Part shown: one piece after another, positions 56,193 through 64,000 of the stretch | Layout of the letters: each line of letters opens with the position of its first letter | How positions within the stretch are numbered: the first letter of the stretch is position 1 | NCBI RefSeq assembly: GCF_030687535.1 | Contig: NZ_CP117437.1 | Coordinates: 4,857,501 to 4,921,500, forward strand | Source: Pseudomonas sp. FP2335 | GTDB taxonomy: Bacteria > Pseudomonadota > Gammaproteobacteria > Pseudomonadales > Pseudomonadaceae | DNA length: 64,000 nucleotides | Reading direction: 5' to 3' | Made by a program: the position numbers and the translations under genes | Notes under the pieces: generated by a model | The model's database searches: none | Told to the model about the DNA's origin: nothing | What the model saw: only the letters and a program-made list of their open reading frames with translations

Positions 56193-56228
56193 GCATGAAA
56201 AAACCGGCAAGAGCCGGTTTTTTCATGC
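56193..56228. terminator. Strong symmetrical terminator between guaA and the STAND gene
   Basis: A 16-bp perfect stem (GCATGAAAAAACCGGC at 56193-56208 with its complement at 56213-56228) has an AAGA loop. A and T tracts are inside the arms, so it works both ways. It lies on the island side of the guaA-end att repeat, so it probably came with the island and now terminates guaA. Confidence 0.9.
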
Positions 56229-56236
56229 AGCGCTGT

Positions 56237-56255
56237 GGGGTCACTCCCACTCAAT
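56237..56255. other. att-like repeat at the guaA 3' end
   Basis: GGGGTCACTCCCACTCAAT covers the last codons (encoding IEWE) and stop of guaA. It matches the repeat at 51184-51202 in 16 of 19 bases. The 3' end of guaA is a known insertion site of integrative elements. Confidence 0.62.
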
Positions 56256-57818
56256 CGTCGCCGGCGGCTTGCTCGACACGTCATACGTCACGCGCGAAAT
56301 GCCTTCGATCTCATTGATGATACGGCCGCTGACAGTTTCCAGCAGTTCGTATGGCAGGTGTGCCCAACGGGCGGTCATGAAGTCGATGGTTTCTACGGCA
56401 CGCAGGGCCACGACCCACGCGTAACGACGGCCATCGCCTACAACGCCAACGGATTTCACCGGCTGGAACACCACGAACGCCTGGCTGACCTTGTGGTACC
56501 AGTCGGCCTTGCGCAGTTCTTCGATGAAGATGTGGTCGGCGCGACGCAGCAGGTCGGCGTATTCCTTCTTCACTTCACCAAGGATACGCACGCCCAGGCC
56601 TGGGCCAGGGAATGGGTGGCGGTAGACCATGTCGTACGGCAGGCCCAGTTCCAGGCCCAGACGGCGCACTTCGTCCTTGAACAGTTCGCGCAGCGGTTCT
56701 ACCAGCTTGAGGTTCATCTCCTCAGGCAGGCCACCCACGTTGTGGTGGGACTTGATCACGTGGGCCTTGCCGCTCTTGGCGCCGGCCGACTCGATCACGT
56801 CAGGGTAGATGGTGCCCTGGGCGAGGTACTTGATGTTGTCCAGTTTGTTGGACTGGGCATCGAACACGTCGATGAAGGTACGACCGATGATCTTGCGCTT
56901 CTTCTCCGGGTCGGACTCGCCGGCCAGGTTGTTGAGGAACTGATCTTCAGCGTTGGCGCGGATCACCTTGACGCCCATGTTCTCGGCGAACATGGCCATC
57001 ACTTGCTCACCCTCGTGCAGGCGCAGCAGGCCGTTGTCGACGAAGACGCAGGTCAGTTGGTCGCCAATGGCTTTGTGCAGCAGGGCTGCTACCACGGAGG
57101 AGTCAACGCCGCCGGACAGGCCCAGCAGTACGTTGTCGGTGCCGACCTGGGCGCGAACCTGGGCGATGGCATCTTCAGCGATTTTCGACGGGGTCCACAG
57201 GGCTTCACACTCGCAGATGTCGAGGATGAAGCGCGACAGGATGCGGCCGCCTTGCTTGGTGTGGGTCACTTCCGGGTGGAACTGCACGCCGTAGTAACGA
57301 CGCTCGTCGCTGAACATGCCGGCGATCGGGCAGCTCGGGGTGCTGGCCAGGATGTGGAAGTCTTCCGGCATCTTGGTGACCTTGTCACCGTGGCTCATCC
57401 ACACGTCGAGGCCGAACAGGCCGTCGGCGTCAACGTGGTCTTCGATGCCGTCCAGCAGGCGGCTCTTGCCGACCACGTCGACACGGGCGTAGCCGAATTC
57501 ACGCAGTTCGGAACCCTCAACCTTGCCGCCCAGTTGCTCGGCCATGGTCTGCATGCCGTAGCAGATACCGAAGACAGGCACGCCCAGGTCGAATACGGCT
57601 TGCGGGCAGCGCGGGCTGTTGGCTTCGTGCACGGACTCGGGGCCACCGGCGAGGATGACGCCTTTCGGTGCGAATTCGCGGATCGCTTCGTCGTCCATGT
57701 CGAACGGATGCAGTTCGCAGTACACGCCGATCTCACGCACGCGGCGGGCAATCAGTTGGGTGTACTGGGAACCGAAGTCGAGGATCAGGATGCGGTGGGC
57801 GTGAATGTCGAGGGCCAT
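56241..57818 (-). CDS. guaA: GMP synthase (glutamine-hydrolysing)
   Basis: 525 residues, full length. A class I glutaminase (about 8-200; C86 in GICYGMQ) is followed by an ATP-pyrophosphatase with the PP-loop GLSGGVDSS near residue 230 and a C-terminal dimerisation domain ([15 protein letters not shown]). It converts XMP to GMP and follows guaB by 94 bases. A GGGGCTG/CAGCCCC hairpin (57870-57887) lies in the gap. The C-terminal codons form the att-like repeat, and the protein end IEWE is intact. Confidence 0.97.
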   Translation of the reverse strand: MALDIHAHRILILDFGSQYTQLIARRVREIGVYCELHPFDMDDEAIREFAPKGVILAGGPESVHEANSPRCPQAVFDLGVPVFGICYGMQTMAEQLGGKVEGSELREFGYARVDVVGKSRLLDGIEDHVDADGLFGLDVWMSHGDKVTKMPEDFHILASTPSCPIAGMFSDERRYYGVQFHPEVTHTKQGGRILSRFILDICECEALWTPSKIAEDAIAQVRAQVGTDNVLLGLSGGVDSSVVAALLHKAIGDQLTCVFVDNGLLRLHEGEQVMAMFAENMGVKVIRANAEDQFLNNLAGESDPEKKRKIIGRTFIDVFDAQSNKLDNIKYLAQGTIYPDVIESAGAKSGKAHVIKSHHNVGGLPEEMNLKLVEPLRELFKDEVRRLGLELGLPYDMVYRHPFPGPGLGVRILGEVKKEYADLLRRADHIFIEELRKADWYHKVSQAFVVFQPVKSVGVVGDGRRYAWVVALRAVETIDFMTARWAHLPYELLETVSGRIINEIEGISRVTYDVSSKPPATIEWE

Positions 57819-57912
57819 GGGGATCAGTCTCGTCTATGCAATTCAGGTGAAGAGAATCAGAAACAACTCGGGGCTGAAAACAGCCCCGGTTACTTAACGT
57901 ATGCAGAAAGCA

Positions 57913-60035
<2,123 letters not shown>

Positions 60036-60071
60036 GGGGCCTGAGAGTCCTGCGGTGTGCCGTCTGGCGCC

Positions 60072-60154
60072 TTCGCGGGCAAGCCCGCTCCCACAGGTGG
60101 CCGCATTCCAACAGAAGAAATGCGCTCGAATGTGGGAGCGGGCTTGCCCGCGAA
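60072..60154. repeat. REP doublet (CGCGGGCAAGCC variant)
   Basis: TTCGCGGGCAAGCCCGCTCCCACA and TGTGGGAGCGGGCTTGCCCGCGAA lie between the TauE/SafE gene and the cysteine protein gene. The GCGGGCAAG core differs from the GCGAGCAAG form elsewhere, and both arms share the change, so they evolved together. Confidence 0.9.
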
Positions 60155-60196
60155 GAGGCCCTGAAGGCTGGCAGCTTAATCCCTGAAGAAATCAGG

Positions 60197-60964
60197 TCAA
60201 GCGCTCAAGTACCGCCCGATCAATGCAATACCGCTGGCCAGCACCAGCCAGGTCACCAATCGCACAAAGGTTTCACGGGACAGGCGCATCGTCAGCCTGC
60301 GCCCAAACCAAAGTCCCAACACCATCGCCGGCAACAGGCACAGCGCCAACATCAACAGCGGCAAATCCGCATACACCCCGGCAATCAGGAACAGGCTCAA
60401 GCGCACCACCGTGCTGCAACTGATCAACGCACTCTGGGTGGCGCGCGCCGCGTCCTTGGGCAAGCGGCTGTTCAGATAGATCGCGTATAAAAAACCGCCG
60501 CTGCCAAACAACGCCCCAAACAAGCCGCCCACGGTGCCCATCGGGATCGACCAACCCGCCGCCAATTGCGCCGGCCGGGCTTTTACGGCCAGGCTGTAGA
60601 TCGCATATGCACTGATAAACAGGCCCATCAACAGCAGCAACACATCCGAGTGCAGGTTGAGCAAAAACACCACGCCAAGGGTGCAACCGATCGCCATGCA
60701 CGGCAGCAAGCGCAGCAACTCCGGCTTGTTCACATCGCGCCGTGATTGCAGCAGATTGCCGAACGCCGCGACAAAATCCAGCAGCACCAGCAGTGGGATG
60801 ATCTTGGACAGCGGCATAAACAGGATCAGGATCGGCCCCGCCACCAGCGCCGTGCCAAAACCGGCGATACCAAACACGATGTAGGCCACCGCCACGCCCA
60901 GGCCGATCACCAGCCAATCCACAGCGCCAAACGACCACTGGCTCATCAGCTCAACCGGGCTCAT
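60197..60964 (-). CDS. TauE/SafE-family anion exporter
   Basis: 255 residues with about eight hydrophobic segments. Family motifs: GIAGFGTALVAGPILILFMP in the first half and GTVGGLFGALFGSGGFLYAIYL in the second. TauE/SafE proteins export sulfite, sulfoacetate or related organosulfonates. The substrate here is unknown. It is divergent from a LysR regulator ~100 bases away, which probably controls it. Confidence 0.88.
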   Translation of the reverse strand: MSPVELMSQWSFGAVDWLVIGLGVAVAYIVFGIAGFGTALVAGPILILFMPLSKIIPLLVLLDFVAAFGNLLQSRRDVNKPELLRLLPCMAIGCTLGVVFLLNLHSDVLLLLMGLFISAYAIYSLAVKARPAQLAAGWSIPMGTVGGLFGALFGSGGFLYAIYLNSRLPKDAARATQSALISCSTVVRLSLFLIAGVYADLPLLMLALCLLPAMVLGLWFGRRLTMRLSRETFVRLVTWLVLASGIALIGRYLSA

Positions 60965-61063
60965 GGGTTATTCCTTGAAAGAGATAGCCTTCACTTTAGC
61001 CATCGACGAGGGTTGCGACTAATATCTTCAAAGCCCTCCACCCATCTCGAAAAGGCATGACGC

Positions 61064-61954
61064 GTGATCTCCACCCGCCAACTGCGCTACTTCGTCGAAA
61101 TCGCCGACAGTGGCAGCTTCAGCGCCGCCGCCGAGCGCTTGTTTGTCGCCCAATCCGCATTGAGCCGGCAGATCAAGGAGCTGGAAACCAGACTGCAAAC
61201 CCCCTTGTTCGAACGCACTGCGCGCCAGCCCCGACTGACGGCGGCGGGTGAAGCCTTCTACCCACGGGCGCGCAACCTGCTGAGTGAGCTGCTCAAGGCC
61301 TGCGAGATGACCACGCAAATCGGCAACGGCCAACGCGGCACGCTGCGCTTGAGCCATTCCAGTACCGTGCCGATGAGTGGCGCGTTGCTGCGTGGCATCA
61401 GTACGTGGCTGGAACGCTGCCCGGGCGTGTCGATGGACATCGTCAAACTGTCCTCGGAGGCGCAATTGGAGGAAATCGCCGACGGCCGCCTGGAGGTGGG
61501 CGTGTTGCGTTTGCCGGTATTGCGCCAGCGCGAAGGCGTGCGCGTGACACCTTTATATAGTGAACAACTGTTGCTCGCGGTGCCGCCGAACCATGGGTTG
61601 GCACGCAGCAATGCGCCGATTGAACTGGAACAACTCAAGGACGAAGCGTTTATCTCGATCCCCCATCCCCAGCGTGGGGGGCTGAGTTATCTATCCGCCG
61701 AGCTGTGCATGCGTGCAGGATTTTTCCCCAAGGCGGCACGGGTCATGTCGCGCAAGACCACCCAGTTGCAGTTGATCCAGGCCGGCTTCGGTATTGCCTT
61801 GTTACCAAAATCCATGCAGGACATCGCCCCCGCCAATGTGCGGTTTCTACCGCTGGCCGACCCGGACTGCCTGAGCACCGTGGCCCTGGCCTGCGCGCAG
61901 ACGCCGAGCGCGCTGGTGGAGCAATTCTGTCAAACCCTGCGTGAATGCCTATAA
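61064..61954 (+). CDS. LysR-family transcriptional regulator
   Basis: 296 residues from a GTG at 61064. Winged HTH (about 1-60: QLRYFVEIADSGSFSAAAERLFVAQSALSRQIKELE) and an LysR substrate-binding domain (about 90-290). Divergent placement to the TauE/SafE gene suggests it regulates that gene and itself through the ~100-bp gap. The effector is unknown. Confidence 0.9.
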   Translation: MISTRQLRYFVEIADSGSFSAAAERLFVAQSALSRQIKELETRLQTPLFERTARQPRLTAAGEAFYPRARNLLSELLKACEMTTQIGNGQRGTLRLSHSSTVPMSGALLRGISTWLERCPGVSMDIVKLSSEAQLEEIADGRLEVGVLRLPVLRQREGVRVTPLYSEQLLLAVPPNHGLARSNAPIELEQLKDEAFISIPHPQRGGLSYLSAELCMRAGFFPKAARVMSRKTTQLQLIQAGFGIALLPKSMQDIAPANVRFLPLADPDCLSTVALACAQTPSALVEQFCQTLRECL

Positions 61955-61964
61955 ACTGCCGCCC

Positions 61965-61988
61965 ATGATTAAAGACCTCTGCTCATGA
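61965..61988 (+). other. Seven-residue leader frame overlapping the xseA start
   Basis: ATGATTAAAGACC occurs at 61965-61977 and again at 61985-61997, the second being the xseA start. The first copy reads MIKDLCS and its TGA (61986-61988) overlaps the xseA ATG. It could couple translation, or simply be a small duplication of the start region. Confidence 0.55.
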
Positions 61989-63364
61989 TTAAAGACCCGT
62001 TTGCCCGCCTGGGCCTGGACCGCGAAGTCCTGACTGTCAGCCAGCTCAACGGCCGTGCGCGGGTGTTGCTGGAAGACGTGTTCACCAATATCTGGGTCGA
62101 AGGCGAGATCTCCAACCTCGCGCGCCCGGCTTCCGGCCACGTGTATTTCACCCTCAAGGACAGCGGCGCCCAGGTGCGTTGTGCGTTGTTCCGCAACAAT
62201 GCGGCGCGGGTGCGCCAGGCGTTGAAGGACGGCCTGGCGGTGAAGGTACGCGGCAAGGTGTCGTTGTTTGAAGGCCGCGGCGATTACCAACTGATCCTCG
62301 ACACCGTAGAGCCTGCCGGTGATGGCGCGCTGCGCCTGGCCTTCGACGCGCTGAAGGAAAAGCTCAGCGCCGAAGGCCTGTTCAGTGCCGAGCGCAAGGT
62401 GCCGCTGCCAGCCCACCCGCAGAAGATCGGCATTATCAGCTCGCCCACCGGCGCGGTGATCCGCGACATCATCAGCGTGTTCCGCCGCCGTGCGCCGCAG
62501 GTGCAACTGACATTGATCCCCACCGCCGTGCAAGGCCGCGAAGCGATCCCGCAGATTGTGCGCGCACTGAAAATGGCCGACGCCCGTGGCTTTGACGCGT
62601 TGATCCTGGCCCGTGGCGGCGGCTCGCTGGAAGACCTGTGGTGCTTCAACGAAGAAGCGGTCGCCCGTGCAGTAGATGCCTGCGTAACACCTATCGTCAG
62701 CGCCATCGGCCATGAAACCGATGTTTCCATCAGCGATTTCGTCGCGGACGTGCGCGCCCCTACCCCATCCGCCGCCGCCGAGTTACTGGCCCCCGATTCC
62801 AGCAACCTGGTGCGCCAGGTCGACAGCCTGCATCGCCGCCTGGTGATGCTGATGCGCAACCGCCTGACTCACGACCGCCTGCGCCTGGAGGGCATGGCCC
62901 GACGCCTGCGTCACCCCGGCGAGCGCCTGCGCCAGCAAGCCCAGCGCCTGGATGACCTGGACATGCGCCTGCGCCGCGCCTTTGAGCGCAGCCTCAACAC
63001 CCGTCGCGAACGCCTGATCCGCCTGGAAACCCGCCTCGCCGGTCAACACCCCGGCCGTCAACTGGCCCTGCTGCGCCAGCGCCTCGACAGCCTCGCCGAG
63101 CGCCTGCCCCGCGCCATGCGCGAAGGCCTCAAGGCGCGCCGCCTGCAACTGCAAAGCCAGGTGCAGACGTTGCAGGTGGTCAGCCCGCTGGCGACCCTCG
63201 GGCGTGGCTACAGCATCCTGCTGGATGAGCGCGGCCAGGCGATTCGCAACGCCGCACAAACCCACACCGGCCAGCGCCTGACCGCACGCCTCGGTGAAGG
63301 CCAACTGCAAGTGCGGGTGGAAGACAATCACCTGACACCCGTCACCCTTTCGTTATTGGATTGA
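61985..63364 (+). CDS. xseA: Exodeoxyribonuclease VII large subunit
   Basis: 459 residues, full length. N-terminal OB-fold (about 15-105: TVSQLNGRARVLLEDVF, ISNLARPASGHVYFTLKD), catalytic domain (about 130-310) with GIISSPTGAVIRDI, LARGGGSLEDLWCFN and AIGHETDVSISDFVAD, then a long coiled-coil region (about 290-400) and a short C-terminal piece. With XseB it degrades ssDNA from both ends. It is four bases before the M23 peptidase gene. Confidence 0.96.
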   Translation: MIKDPFARLGLDREVLTVSQLNGRARVLLEDVFTNIWVEGEISNLARPASGHVYFTLKDSGAQVRCALFRNNAARVRQALKDGLAVKVRGKVSLFEGRGDYQLILDTVEPAGDGALRLAFDALKEKLSAEGLFSAERKVPLPAHPQKIGIISSPTGAVIRDIISVFRRRAPQVQLTLIPTAVQGREAIPQIVRALKMADARGFDALILARGGGSLEDLWCFNEEAVARAVDACVTPIVSAIGHETDVSISDFVADVRAPTPSAAAELLAPDSSNLVRQVDSLHRRLVMLMRNRLTHDRLRLEGMARRLRHPGERLRQQAQRLDDLDMRLRRAFERSLNTRRERLIRLETRLAGQHPGRQLALLRQRLDSLAERLPRAMREGLKARRLQLQSQVQTLQVVSPLATLGRGYSILLDERGQAIRNAAQTHTGQRLTARLGEGQLQVRVEDNHLTPVTLSLLD

Positions 63365-63367
63365 TCG

Positions 63368-64000
63368 ATGCCACGTTTATTCAGCCTGTTGATGTTGTTG
63401 TGCCTCGCCGTCAACGCCCACGCCGACAGCTACATCACCCGCACCTTGAACAAGCCGGTGCCGGGCGGTGTGGCCGTGGTCGAGTTGGGCCCATCGGCGG
63501 CGGCGCCGAAAGCCACTTACCTGGGCAAGCCGGTGTTGGTGGTCAGGGAGCAGGACAACTGGCTGGCAATCGTCGGCATCCCGCTGACGGTCAAGCCGGG
63601 CAATGAACGCATCAGTAGCGGTGGACGCAACCTGCCATTTATCGTCGGCTACAAGAAGTACCCGGAACAGCGCATCACCTTGAAGAACAAGAGCCAGGTG
63701 AACCCGGACCCGGCGCAGCTCAGGCGCATCGAGGCCGAGCTGGCGGTGCAGATCAAGGCCTACCGCAGCTTCAGCCCGAACCTGCCCAGCAACCTGATAC
63801 TGGACAAACCAGTGAACGGACCGCTGTCGAGCAAGTTCGGCGTGCGTCGCTTCTTCAACGGCGAGGAGCGCAACCCGCATTCGGGCCTGGATTTCGCAGT
63901 ACCGGCCGGTACGCCGATCAAGACTCCAGCGAACGGCAAGGTGACCCTGGTGGGCAACTACTTCTTCAACGGCAACACCGTGTTCGTCGACCATGGCCAG
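63368..64000 (+). CDS. M23-family (LytM) metallopeptidase, 3' end outside window
   Basis: 211 codons from the ATG at 63368, open to the right edge. Signal peptide (about 1-19, cleavage near AHA-DS). A central domain (about 20-115) with a proline-rich linker precedes the LytM domain: PVNGPLSSKFGVRRFFNGEERNP, then HSGLDFAVPAGTPIKTPANG (the HxxxD zinc motif). Members cut peptidoglycan peptides in the periplasm or act as regulators. The rest of the active site is outside the window. It starts four bases after the xseA stop. Confidence 0.9.
   Translation, partial: MPRLFSLLMLLCLAVNAHADSYITRTLNKPVPGGVAVVELGPSAAAPKATYLGKPVLVVREQDNWLAIVGIPLTVKPGNERISSGGRNLPFIVGYKKYPEQRITLKNKSQVNPDPAQLRRIEAELAVQIKAYRSFSPNLPSNLILDKPVNGPLSSKFGVRRFFNGEERNPHSGLDFAVPAGTPIKTPANGKVTLVGNYFFNGNTVFVDHGQ

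Noticed and set aside
63377..63994. A 205-codon open frame on the minus strand at the right edge
   Set aside because: The plus strand encodes a signal peptide and LytM motifs of an M23 peptidase from 63368, so the minus frame is a shadow.

Overview
This is a chromosomal window from a Pseudomonas, most likely of the P. fluorescens group. The evidence is high-GC codon use, Pseudomonas-type gene order (xerD-dsbC-hom-thrC; rpsP-rimM-trmD-rplS beside ffh; nagR-nagA-nagB-nagF-nagE next to purL-mltF; guaBA near xseA), a DUF3509 gene, and at least nine intergenic REP doublets built on a GTGGGAGCGGGCTTGC-type half. No tRNA, rRNA, CRISPR array or insertion sequence was found.

Layout. 1-3.8 kb: the 3' part of mprF and an AcvB/VirJ-like hydrolase, a lipid aminoacylation and deacylation pair. 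3.9-14 kb: recJ, yaeQ, a CaiB-type CoA-transferase, a periplasmic binding-like protein, a DUF3509 gene, then thrC, hom, dsbC and xerD on the minus strand. 14-20.5 kb: a hotdog thioesterase, the rplS-trmD-rimM-rpsP operon, ffh, and divergent ypjD-like and CorC-like membrane genes. 20.7-26.7 kb: an MHS-family transporter, purT, a small membrane protein, a DUF1289 protein, a gamma-carbonic anhydrase, two head-to-head Nudix genes and an L,D-transpeptidase. 26.9-34.1 kb: a complete N-acetylglucosamine PTS operon. 34.2-40.2 kb: yqfO-like, purL and mltF. 40.3-48.7 kb: a trehalose PTS cluster (EIIB-like, EIIA-HPr-EI fusion, LamB-type porin, treC, treP) with divergent treR and a perfect 17-bp-arm operator palindrome. 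49.1-51.0 kb: a membrane GGDEF-EAL protein. 51.2-56.2 kb: a foreign segment. 56.2-64 kb: guaA, guaB, a zinc-ribbon-like protein, a TauE/SafE exporter, a LysR regulator, xseA and the start of an M23 peptidase.

The standout region is 51.18-56.24 kb. A single 1540-residue gene there looks A/T-richer than its neighbours. It encodes an N-terminal Mrr-like PD-(D/E)xK nuclease signature (about residues 38-90), a P-loop NTPase core (Walker A 297-304, Walker B around 364-370) and about 1000 residues that look helical. This is the architecture of STAND-type antiphage proteins (Avs family). The segment abuts the 3' end of guaA, a known integration hotspot. An imperfect 19-bp copy of the guaA terminus (16/19 identical) sits at the far side, next to a terminator oriented for guaA-direction transcription. 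The simplest reading is a one-gene defence island that inserted at guaA and displaced the original guaA terminator by about 5 kb. No integrase is visible.

The two PTS clusters each carry their own EIIA-HPr-EI triple fusion. Each is also associated with an EIIB-like domain whose phosphorylatable cysteine is replaced by alanine: the C-terminal domain of NagE, and a free-standing 90-residue protein in the trehalose cluster.
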